This document shows positions 1 through 5,400 of a DNA stretch of 6,100 bases, in pieces. The DNA lies in the NCBI GenBank assembly GCA_900552775.1, contig USAP01000103.1:1-6100 (forward strand). The letters are read 5' to 3'. The notes below the pieces were generated by a model that saw only the letters and a program-made list of their open reading frames with translations, ran no database searches and was not told the DNA's origin. The stretch's first letter is position 1, and every line of letters starts with the position of its first letter. Origin of the DNA: an uncultured Eubacteriales bacterium (lineage in GTDB: Bacteria > Bacillota > Clostridia > UMGS1883 > UMGS1540). The position numbers and the translations under genes were made by a program.

Positions 1-67
1 GATATTTCGCATATGTCCTCCGTCAGCGGCGCTTTATAACGTAATTATAAAAAAGCATGAAAACTGA
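1..67 (+). other. Possible 3' end of an upstream gene, frame unresolved
   Basis: All three forward frames are open from the window edge for a short distance. Frame 1 ends at TAA 37-39 (DISHMSSVSGAL), frame 3 at TAA 42-44, and frame 2 at TGA 65-67, 20 nt before the next start. A co-directional gene ending here would fit the close spacing and the Shine-Dalgarno at 69-77, but too little is visible to choose a frame or a function. Positions 33-52 also hold an AT-only inverted repeat (TTTATAA/TTATAAA) that is too weak to call a terminator. Confidence 0.2.
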
Positions 68-87
68 TAGGAGGTGAGCGGCAAAAA

Positions 88-1161
88 GTGAAGCTTCACG
101 ATAAGTTTGCCAAAATCGGTGAAGTTACGGCAAACGCTTTAAACAAAAGTGTTTTCGGCAGATTGCTCGGGATGAGTGCGATTCAAAGCAGTTTTTATTA
201 CAAAATTTTGTGCATGCCGTCTTCGGCTATGATTTTTGTTCGTAAAAAATACGGGAAAAGTGTAAGAAATGCATTGTCGGGTTCTTTTGCCGCACGTTTT
301 TTATCTTTGCGCAATTTGGTGATTGCGGCGGCAATACTGGCACCTTTTTTCGGGGCGGCAATGTATGTTGTCGGAATACTTATGATTGCTGCCTTTTTTC
401 TTAAAACCGTTTCGGAAACAAAGAAAATACGAAAACCCACGGTTGTTGAAGCGCTTATCTATCTGTTCGTGTTGATATACTACGTGTTTATAGGAAATTT
501 TTCTTTTTTCGGAATATTGTCGCTCATGTGCATGAGACCCGTTATGGCTTGTGCGGAGGATGATAGGACGCGCACGGCGGTATGCTCTGTTCTGGCGGTT
601 TCTTCGGCTGCTGCGTCTTCTCTCGGTTTGTTGAACTCTGTGTACGGTATTTTCGGAGAATTTTATATACTTATGATATCCTTTTGCTTTTCAAATGCAT
701 TTTCTGCGCGCGGTGCATGCAGAAAGGCGCAGCTTGCGGCGGGAATTATTTTAACATTTGACTTTTTTAAACTTATAACACAGGGGCAGATAACTCCGGC
801 AGGCGTTGCGCTTTGCGTATATCTCTGTCTGCGTGACACACGTTTTTTTGTACCGGCGATGATTTTATTTGCAACGATTTTCGGTATTTTCGGAGATATA
901 ATTAAAAGTGCGAGAGACTACAACATGGTTTATTTATCCGGTGCTTTTGCACTTGCAATGAGCTGGGTGTTTTATATAAATCTTCCGCAGGATATGAGAA
1001 AGAAATCTTTTGTAAAAGCGGTTATTGCAGCTGTCGGAGGAACATCGGCGGTGCTTGTGTCGCTTGGGGGCGGAGGAAGTCCCGGGTTTATTTTCTGGAT
1101 GATTGTGGCGCTTTCCATGCCCGTGAGAGAAACGAATGTACCGCAAACTTCTCAAAAATGA
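88..1161 (+). CDS. Polytopic membrane protein of unknown function
   Basis: A 357-residue protein that I do not recognise. The GTG start at 88 follows AGGAGGTGA (69-77), a good but slightly distant ribosome binding site; the next in-frame ATG (residue 29) has no comparable site. Residues 1-70 are basic and fairly polar, so probably cytoplasmic. From about residue 75 there is a run of hydrophobic stretches: about 75-106 (perhaps two helices), 120-147, 164-204, 215-230, 235-247, 252-270, 279-298, 308-326 and 331-345, roughly eight to ten membrane segments. The ends at 107-117 (KTVSETKKIRK) and 301-310 (QDMRKKSFVK) are positively charged and probably face the cytoplasm. No signal peptidase site, catalytic motif or transporter signature is evident. 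The tail (346-357) is short and polar. The overall shape is that of a many-pass integral membrane protein such as a polymerase, ligase or transporter subunit, but nothing in the sequence decides between these. Confidence 0.85.
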   Translation: MKLHDKFAKIGEVTANALNKSVFGRLLGMSAIQSSFYYKILCMPSSAMIFVRKKYGKSVRNALSGSFAARFLSLRNLVIAAAILAPFFGAAMYVVGILMIAAFFLKTVSETKKIRKPTVVEALIYLFVLIYYVFIGNFSFFGILSLMCMRPVMACAEDDRTRTAVCSVLAVSSAAASSLGLLNSVYGIFGEFYILMISFCFSNAFSARGACRKAQLAAGIILTFDFFKLITQGQITPAGVALCVYLCLRDTRFFVPAMILFATIFGIFGDIIKSARDYNMVYLSGAFALAMSWVFYINLPQDMRKKSFVKAVIAAVGGTSAVLVSLGGGGSPGFIFWMIVALSMPVRETNVPQTSQK

Positions 1162-1189
1162 AATAATTTCAGAAAATTAGAAAAAAAGC

Positions 1190-1218
1190 TTGATTTTATG
1201 CAAAATCTGTAGTATAAT
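1190..1218 (+). promoter_or_regulatory. Sigma-A type promoter of the rpsB operon
   Basis: The -35 box TTGATT (1190-1195) and a perfect -10 box TATAAT (1213-1218) are separated by exactly 17 nt, with an A-rich run (1181-1187) just upstream that could act as an UP element. Transcription would start near 1225, leaving a leader of about 115 nt before rpsB. An inverted repeat, GATTTT-ATGC-AAAATC (1192-1207), overlaps the -35 box and the spacer. Confidence 0.8.
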
Positions 1219-1224
1219 ATTTAG

Positions 1225-1330
1225 GTTCACAGAACAATCCGCACGCGGGGGGAGCGTTTCCGGGTTCCCGAGGCACGTCTTCGGGCGGCGGCGCGCTGAG
1301 CTCCGCGGAGGTAAAAAACATTTTTAGGAG
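1225..1330 (+). promoter_or_regulatory. GC-rich structured 5' leader of rpsB
   Basis: Positions 1239-1311 are 57 G/C of 73 by hand count (78%), far above the flanking DNA, and contain no sensible reading frame. Pairings visible by eye are TCCGC 1238-1242 with GCGGA 1305-1309, continued on the 3' side without a gap by GGAGC 1251-1255 with GCTCC 1300-1304, the 5' side carrying an 8-nt bulge. Inside lie competing small hairpins: CCCGA 1267-1271 with TCGGG 1281-1285, or CGTC-TTCG-GGCG 1276-1287 with a stable UUCG tetraloop. The folded block ends about 16 nt before the rpsB Shine-Dalgarno. The position suggests a ribosomal-protein leader that binds S2 for feedback control. S2 autoregulation of rpsB-tsf is known in E. 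coli, but I do not recognise this element as any described leader. Confidence 0.55.
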
Positions 1331-1339
1331 GTGCACTAC

Positions 1340-2077
1340 ATGGCAGTAGTTGCAATGAAACAATTATTGGAAGCCGGTGTTCACTTCGGTCACCAGACAA
1401 GAAGATGGAACCCCAAGATGGCGGAATATATATTCACCGAGAGAAACGGTATATATATTATCGACCTTCAGAAAACAGTTAAAAAGATTGAGGAAGCTTA
1501 CGACTTTGTACGCAGCGTTGTTGAAGACGGCGGAGAAATTCTTTTTGTCGGCACAAAGAAACAGGCTCAGGAATCAATCAAAGAGGAAGCCGAAAGAGTT
1601 GGAATGCACTATGTAAACGCAAGATGGCTCGGCGGCATGATGACAAACTTTAAAACAATTAAAAAGAGAGTTGACAGACTTTTCCAGCTTCACAAAATGG
1701 AAGAAGACGGAACATTTGATCTTCTCCCCAAAAAGGAAGTTCAGAAACTCCGCGGTGAAATGGACAAGCTTGAAAAATACCTCGGCGGTATAAAAGAAAT
1801 GAAGAAACTGCCCGGTGCTCTGTTCGTTGTTGACCCCAAGAAAGAAAGAATAGCTATTGCGGAAGCAAAGAAACTCGGCATACCGGTTGTTGCTATTGTT
1901 GATACAAACTGTGATCCCGAAGAAGTTGATTATGCTATCCCGGGTAACGATGATGCTATCCGCGCGGTAAAACTTATTGCTCAGACAATTTCAAACGCAG
2001 TTTTGGAAGGCAAGCAGGGCGAGCAGCTTGACGCTCCCGAAGAGGCTGCTGAAGAAGCAGCGGCAGATGCTGAATAA
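1340..2077 (+). CDS. rpsB: 30S ribosomal protein S2
   Basis: Small-subunit ribosomal protein S2, which sits on the solvent side between the head and body of the 30S subunit near S1 or its equivalents. The start is ATG 1340, giving 245 residues, with AGGAGG at 1326-1331 and an 8-nt spacer. A GTG nine bases upstream (1331) overlaps the Shine-Dalgarno and is rejected. Family hallmarks are the N-terminal [13 protein letters not shown] (15-27), GTKKQAQ (71-77), [10 protein letters not shown] (95-104), a long charged helical hairpin (about 106-155), FVVDPKKE (162-169) and [11 protein letters not shown] (183-193). Residues 229-245 form an acidic Ala/Glu tail, common in this family. It is the first gene of the operon, followed 30 nt later by tsf, the classical rpsB-tsf pairing. 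Confidence 0.98.
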   Translation: MAVVAMKQLLEAGVHFGHQTRRWNPKMAEYIFTERNGIYIIDLQKTVKKIEEAYDFVRSVVEDGGEILFVGTKKQAQESIKEEAERVGMHYVNARWLGGMMTNFKTIKKRVDRLFQLHKMEEDGTFDLLPKKEVQKLRGEMDKLEKYLGGIKEMKKLPGALFVVDPKKERIAIAEAKKLGIPVVAIVDTNCDPEEVDYAIPGNDDAIRAVKLIAQTISNAVLEGKQGEQLDAPEEAAEEAAADAE

Positions 2078-2107
2078 TTTTATTGATAATTTCGGAGGTG
2101 TATATAT

Positions 2108-2998
2108 ATGATTAGTGCTGCAATGGTAAAAGAGCTCAGAGAAGCTACCGGATGCGGTATGATGGATTGCAAAAAGGCTCTTACAGAGTCTGATGGCAAT
2201 ATGGAAAAAGCTATAGAGTTCCTCAGAGAAAAGGGACTTGCGGCAGTTGCTAAGAAAGCAGGCAGAATAGCGGCTGAAGGTCTTGTAACGGTTGTTGTTG
2301 AAGGCAATGTGGGCGCTGTTGTTGAGGTTAACTCGGAAACTGACTTTGTTGCAAAAAATGCTGAATTTATAAACTTTGTTGACGCTGTTGCAAAACAGGT
2401 TATAAAGTGCAATCCCGCAGATGTTGAAGCACTTTGTGAATCCAAGTGCGACGAGTGCGGCAAAACAGTTCGTGAAGAACTTAATGAGAAAATAGCTACT
2501 ATCGGCGAAAACATGAACATTCGCCGTTTCAAGAGATATGAAGGCGGAGTTGTCGGATATGTACACGGCGGCGGAAGAATCGGCGTTATGGTTTTGGTTG
2601 ACGGCGATCTTTCAAATGAGAATGCATACACTGCAGCAAGAGACATTGCAATGCAGATTGCAGCAATAAATCCGCTTTACATGTCAAAAGATACAGTTCC
2701 CGCAAATGAGCTTGAAAGCGAAAAAGCAATTATACTGGCTCAGATGAAGGAAGATCCCAAAAACGCTAACAAACCCGAGAACATTCTCGAAAAAATGCTC
2801 ACGGGTAAGCTTAACAAATTCTTTGAGCAGAACTGCCTTCTCCAGCAGCCGTTCGTTAAGGATGACAGCATGAAGGTTTCGGAATACCTTGCCAAAAACG
2901 GCGTAACACTTTTGGATTTCGTTCGTTTTGAAAAAGGTGAAGGTCTTCAGAAGAAAGAAGAAAACTTTGCCGAAGAAGTCGGAAGCATGGTGAAATAA
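2108..2998 (+). CDS. tsf: Translation elongation factor Ts
   Basis: EF-Ts, the guanine-nucleotide exchange factor that releases GDP from EF-Tu in the cytoplasm. It is 296 residues, normal for the family. GGAGGTG (2094-2100) lies 7 nt before the ATG. The N-terminal UBA-like domain (about 1-55) carries the signature REATGCGMMDCKKAL (11-25), and the exchange core carries ETDFVAKN (77-84), whose Asp-Phe pair contacts EF-Tu. The two core subdomains follow (about 60-285). RRFKRYEGG (139-147), HGGGRIGV (153-160) and the helix ARDIAMQIAA (177-186) are typical. An unusual point is the loop between the core helices, which holds C101, C110, C114 and C117, so C-x8-C-x3-C-x2-C. The next gene starts 2 nt after the stop codon, suggesting translational coupling. 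Confidence 0.98.
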   Translation: MISAAMVKELREATGCGMMDCKKALTESDGNMEKAIEFLREKGLAAVAKKAGRIAAEGLVTVVVEGNVGAVVEVNSETDFVAKNAEFINFVDAVAKQVIKCNPADVEALCESKCDECGKTVREELNEKIATIGENMNIRRFKRYEGGVVGYVHGGGRIGVMVLVDGDLSNENAYTAARDIAMQIAAINPLYMSKDTVPANELESEKAIILAQMKEDPKNANKPENILEKMLTGKLNKFFEQNCLLQQPFVKDDSMKVSEYLAKNGVTLLDFVRFEKGEGLQKKEENFAEEVGSMVK

Positions 2999-3000
2999 TA

Positions 3001-3495
3001 ATGCTTCTGCTTGAACTTTGCGATGTTCTTGAATGTGACGGTGCCGGCTTTAAATTCAGCCGTGAAATAACGCCTCCTGCGCAGAACTTTCGCGGAGAAA
3101 CGTTAGAATTTACCGAACCCGTTGTAGTTACGGGGAATGTGAAAAACATGCGCGGCACGGTTGAGCTTTATGCGAGCGTAAAAGGAAAGATAAGAACAAA
3201 ATGCGCCAGATGCGGTGAGGATGCCTTTTACACTTTTGCTTTTGACTATACAGATGATGTTAAATCATCTGATAACGATGAAGAAGGTCTTGAACTTATC
3301 GGCACTGCGATTGATCTTGAAAGCGCGGTTTTAAAGGAGATACTATGCAACATGCCTTTTACGGTGCTTTGCAGGGAAGATTGCAAAGGTCTTTGCCCAA
3401 AGTGCGGCGTAAACTTAAATCGCGTCACATGTGACTGTACAAGCCCTGAAAGCGATGCGGTTTGGGAAAAACTTAAATTACTGAAATTTGATTAA
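3001..3495 (+). CDS. yceD: YceD/DUF177 family protein, L32 partner
   Basis: A 164-residue member of the YceD (DUF177) family. It is a small soluble protein almost always encoded just before rpmF and linked to 23S rRNA metabolism or 50S assembly; the exact mechanism is unsettled. The N-terminal half is beta-rich, with the region GNVKNMRGTVELYASVKG (45-62). The cysteine pattern is intact: CARC (68-71), then C124-x3-C128-x3-C132-x2-C135 in the CREDCKGLCPKCG signature, with a further CDC at 144-146. These are probably metal ligands. The start at ATG 3001 comes directly after the tsf stop (2996-2998) and lacks a strong Shine-Dalgarno (only GGAAG at 2981-2985), so initiation probably depends on ribosomes finishing tsf. 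rpmF follows after 14 nt. Confidence 0.88.
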   Translation: MLLLELCDVLECDGAGFKFSREITPPAQNFRGETLEFTEPVVVTGNVKNMRGTVELYASVKGKIRTKCARCGEDAFYTFAFDYTDDVKSSDNDEEGLELIGTAIDLESAVLKEILCNMPFTVLCREDCKGLCPKCGVNLNRVTCDCTSPESDAVWEKLKLLKFD

Positions 3496-3509
3496 AGGAG
3501 TGTATATAA

Positions 3510-3689
3510 ATGGCAGTTCCAAAGAATAAAACTTCCAAAGCCAGAAAAAGAGCAAGAAGAGCAAATTGGAAACTTGAGGTTCCCGGCATGGTTAAATGCC
3601 CTAAGTGCCAGGCTCTTATAATGCCTCACAGAGTTTGCAGTGAATGCGGATATTATAAAGGCGTTGAAGTAATTAAAAAAGAAGCGTAA
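3510..3689 (+). CDS. rpmF: 50S ribosomal protein L32
   Basis: Large-subunit protein L32, 59 residues, starting at ATG 3510 with AAAGGAG (3494-3500) 9 nt upstream and ending at TAA 3687-3689. The N-terminus MAVPKNKTSKARKRARRA is the canonical basic rRNA-binding tail. Two zinc-ribbon knuckles follow, CPKC (30-33) and CSEC (43-46), so this is the Zn-binding (C+) form and not the cysteine-free paralogue that some bacteria use under zinc starvation. The length is normal. It directly follows the YceD gene, its conserved partner. Confidence 0.97.
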   Translation: MAVPKNKTSKARKRARRANWKLEVPGMVKCPKCQALIMPHRVCSECGYYKGVEVIKKEA

Positions 3690-3700
3690 TTTTTACGTTA

Positions 3701-3783
3701 TAGCCAAGATGGGAGGGTGTTTCGCCGATTTTTAAACCATTGCGGACGACTGTTTGCCATGTGTTTCGGAGAAACGCCCTTTT
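3701..3783 (+). promoter_or_regulatory. Intergenic RNA element with two exclusive hairpins
   Basis: Within the 187-nt gap between rpmF and the kinase, AGGGTGTTTC (3714-3723) pairs with GAAACGCCCT (3771-3780), 10 bp with one G-U. The same 3' strand can instead form a tight local hairpin, GTGTTTC 3761-3767 with GAAACGC 3771-3777 around a GGA loop. GTGTTTCG therefore occurs twice (3717-3724 and 3761-3768) and the copies compete for one partner, followed by TTTTG. This has the geometry of a switch or attenuator, but no ligand-binding consensus that I know is present. It may instead be a remnant of a local duplication (see findings). Confidence 0.35.
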
Positions 3784-3807
3784 GTCTGATTGGAATTTTT
3801 AAATATC

Positions 3808-3855
3808 GAAAGCGTAACAAACCTTTGAGAACATGTGTTCATGTGGTTCGCTTTT
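3808..3855 (+). promoter_or_regulatory. Bulged hairpin just upstream of the kinase RBS
   Basis: The 3' strand 3840-3854 can pair without a break as CATGT, GGTT and CGCTTT with ACATG (3831-3835), AACC (3820-3823) and AAAGCG (3809-3814). This leaves bulges of 5 and 7 nt on the 5' side and a TGTT loop. It ends in a T4 run, eight bases before AGGAGG of the kinase. It could be a weak terminator/attenuator after rpmF or a structure modulating kinase translation. The U-tract is short, so efficient termination is doubtful. Confidence 0.35.
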
Positions 3856-3876
3856 AGCCAAAAGGAGGGCTTCGCA

Positions 3877-4818
3877 ATGATAGATGTTGCATGTATCGGC
3901 ATACTTGTTGCCGATGTAATAGCAAAACCTGTTGATAAAATTCCCGGAAGCGGTTTGCTTGAGAGAATTTCATCCATAGAAACTTTTTCGGGCGGCTGTG
4001 CAATGAGCGCAGGAATCGACATGGCTAAAATTGGTGTAAAGACAGCGATTTTAGGTAAAGTAGGAGACGACAGCTTTGGAGAATTTCTCCGAAATGAGCT
4101 GAAGAAATATGATGTAAATACTGAAGGTCTTGCAACGGATCCCGATAATCAAACGTCAGCTTCAATTGTTTTGTCAGCATCAAGCGGAGAAAGAAGTTTT
4201 CTTCATACTGTGGGTGCTAACGGAACTTTTTGTTATGATGACGTAAACTGGGACGTTATAGAAAAATCAAAAATTGTTTTTGTTGCAGGCACCATGCTTA
4301 TGGATAAATTCGACGGCGAAGACTGTGCGCACGTATTGAAGAAAGCAAAAGAAATGGGCAAGACAACCGTGCTTGATACTGCATGGGACAGCCGCGGAAG
4401 ATGGATGGAGGTTCTTCGTCCCTGCATGCCGTACATAGATGTTTTTCTTCCCTCCATTGATGAAGCAATAGAGCTTGCCGGCGGAGAAACCGACCCTGAA
4501 AAAATTTCAAAAATATTTTTTGATCTCGGTGTGTCAAAATGCGTTATAAAGCTTGGCTCTAAAGGCTGCTATCTGAAAGAATCAAGAGATGCGGAAGCTA
4601 AAATAGTGCCTTGCTATAAAGTTGAAGCGGTTGACACAACCGGTGCCGGAGACAGTTTCTGTTCCGGATTTATATCAGGCATGGTAAAAGGTCTTTCATT
4701 TGAAGAATGCGGAAGATTTGCAAATGCGGTTGGAGCTCATTGCGTTATGGCAAAGGGCGCGACAACGGGTATAAAATCATTTGAAGAAATAAACGCATTT
4801 ATAGAAAGCAGAAAATAG
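3877..4818 (+). CDS. PfkB/ribokinase-family carbohydrate or nucleoside kinase
   Basis: A 313-residue ATP-dependent kinase of the ribokinase-like superfamily, which phosphorylates a sugar or nucleoside hydroxyl in the cytoplasm; the substrate cannot be read from sequence. The start is ATG 3877, with AGGAGG (3863-3868) 8 nt upstream. An in-frame ATG at 3835 lacks such a site and would add residues inside the predicted hairpin. Motifs in order are the N-terminal strand DVACIGILVADVI (3-15), the substrate-side glycine pair in SGGCAMSAGIDMAKIG (38-53), LGKVGDDSFG (59-68), DTAWDSRG (168-175), DVFLPSIDEA (188-197), KLGSKGCYL (225-233) and the PfkB C-terminal signature DTTGAGDSFCSGF (253-265). In that signature D259 is the catalytic base and GAGD forms the anion hole. 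The DTAWD and LPSIDEA context resembles sugar-acid and hexose kinases more than adenosine kinases. It is separated from rpmF by 187 nt and may be read through from the operon or separately controlled. Confidence 0.92.
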   Translation: MIDVACIGILVADVIAKPVDKIPGSGLLERISSIETFSGGCAMSAGIDMAKIGVKTAILGKVGDDSFGEFLRNELKKYDVNTEGLATDPDNQTSASIVLSASSGERSFLHTVGANGTFCYDDVNWDVIEKSKIVFVAGTMLMDKFDGEDCAHVLKKAKEMGKTTVLDTAWDSRGRWMEVLRPCMPYIDVFLPSIDEAIELAGGETDPEKISKIFFDLGVSKCVIKLGSKGCYLKESRDAEAKIVPCYKVEAVDTTGAGDSFCSGFISGMVKGLSFEECGRFANAVGAHCVMAKGATTGIKSFEEINAFIESRK

Positions 4819-4827
4819 AATTGTGTT

Positions 4828-4861
4828 GAGCTGCTGCCGAAATTTATTTTTGGCGCAGCTC
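4828..4861. terminator. Hairpin between convergent genes
   Basis: GAGCTGC (4828-4834) pairs with GCAGCTC (4855-4861), continued by GCC/GGC after a one-base bulge, around an AT-rich loop of 13 nt. It begins 10 nt after the kinase stop and ends 9 nt from the stop of the minus-strand gene, so it is placed to serve both. Neither side has a clean U-tract (plus side ACTTTATTG), so termination efficiency is uncertain. Confidence 0.5.
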
Positions 4862-4869
4862 CGTACACT

Positions 4870-5301
4870 TTATTGAATTTTATATGACGTGAGCCTCAGA
4901 CAGCCGCTGGACGTTAAAATATCGGCTATGTCCGATGTTGTCTCATGATTTGCCGGTATACTGAAGAAAACAGTTCCGCTTTCAATTTCGGCGCGGTAAA
5001 AATCCGATTCATCTGTCGGGATTCCGCTGTCTTCCAAAACGGTTTTGAGACTTTGGCTGTTTTGAAGAAAAAAAGGAGTAGGTGCCGAAAGACCGCCGAA
5101 TGCATTGTATTCGTGATCGGTTGTGGCACCGAAAGTTAACGGAATATTATATGCATACGGTTCACCGGTGTTTTCGGGTGCGTTTCTGAGACTCAAAACA
5201 CGGACATTTTTTGTATCAAACCCTGCGCGCTCTATTGCACGCTCGGCTTTTTCGGCTGCGGCATTATCGTGAAAAAGACAAACAAGAGTTTTTTGCATCA
5301 T
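4870..5301 (-). CDS. Small GSP17M/YflT-like protein, function unknown
   Basis: A 143-residue soluble protein without signal peptide or membrane segments. The start is ATG at 5301, the first of two tandem ATGs, with AAAGGAG (5317-5311) 9 nt before it. The N-terminus TLVCLFHDNAAAEKAERAIERAGFDTKNVRVLSL reads as strand, helix, strand. The C-terminus has DFYRAEIESGTVFFSIPA followed by DIADILTSSGC. Both resemble the general stress protein 17M/YflT and DUF1269-type layout, in which a helix with paired A/E residues and a final 'Y..-.-GG.-V-V' strand surround a glycine-rich central hairpin. Here the centre (about 55-95) is instead polar, with TFGATTDHEYNAFGGLSAP. The family link is inferred from pattern only. 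It is convergent with the kinase and divergent from the four-cysteine protein gene, so it is probably transcribed alone. Confidence 0.75.
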   Translation of the reverse strand: MMQKTLVCLFHDNAAAEKAERAIERAGFDTKNVRVLSLRNAPENTGEPYAYNIPLTFGATTDHEYNAFGGLSAPTPFFLQNSQSLKTVLEDSGIPTDESDFYRAEIESGTVFFSIPANHETTSDIADILTSSGCLRLTSYKIQ

Positions 5302-5349
5302 TGTATAAATCTCCTTTTGAAAGTTTTAATTAGTTTAAGCCGAAAAGAA

Positions 5350-5400
5350 TATAATATACGTATACATTAAATTTTCGCCTTCGGCGGAATGGAGATTAAA
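5350..5400 (+). promoter_or_regulatory. Possible promoter and leader hairpin of the four-Cys gene
   Basis: The divergent gap 5302-5400 has a perfect -10 box TATAAT at 5350-5355, but only a weak -35 (TTAATT 5326-5331, 18-nt spacer). The 10-bp palindrome TATACGTATA lies at 5355-5364. A hairpin, TTCGCC/GGCGGAA with a TTC triloop (5373-5389), precedes the Shine-Dalgarno GGAG (5391-5394). No clear promoter was found for the minus-strand gene, although TATATT-like boxes occur in the same AT-rich stretch. Confidence 0.4.

Noticed and set aside
1331..1339. GTG start three codons upstream of the S2 ATG
   Set aside because: It overlaps the Shine-Dalgarno itself; ATG 1340 has ideal spacing and gives the canonical short N-terminus.
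1991..2646. Two long minus-strand reading frames (191 and 188 aa) opposite the rpsB end and tsf
   Set aside because: They lie antisense to two well-supported genes, show low-complexity Ser/Thr-Phe/Cys-rich composition and lack plausible binding sites; they mirror tsf codon structure.
3684..3698. Hairpin at the rpmF stop codon (GCGTAA/TTACGT)
   Set aside because: Only six pairs, partly A-T and G-U, overlapping the stop codon with no U-tract after it; not a believable terminator.
3711..3800. T-box, TPP or fluoride riboswitch in the rpmF-kinase gap
   Set aside because: AGGGTG and CCCTTTTG recall T-box ends and CTGAT recalls TPP, but the T-box core (GGNACCGCG), the TPP core (CTGAGA, and GAACCTGAT in context) and the fluoride core are absent, and rpmF leaves no room for a T-box stem I.
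3835..3876. ATG 3835 as start of the kinase
   Set aside because: No ribosome binding site, extra residues unlike the family, and it would include the AGGAGG that serves ATG 3877.
4945..5139. Plus-strand 64-aa frame opposite the minus-strand gene
   Set aside because: Antisense shadow without a ribosome binding site; the minus-strand frame has a clear one and family-like ends.
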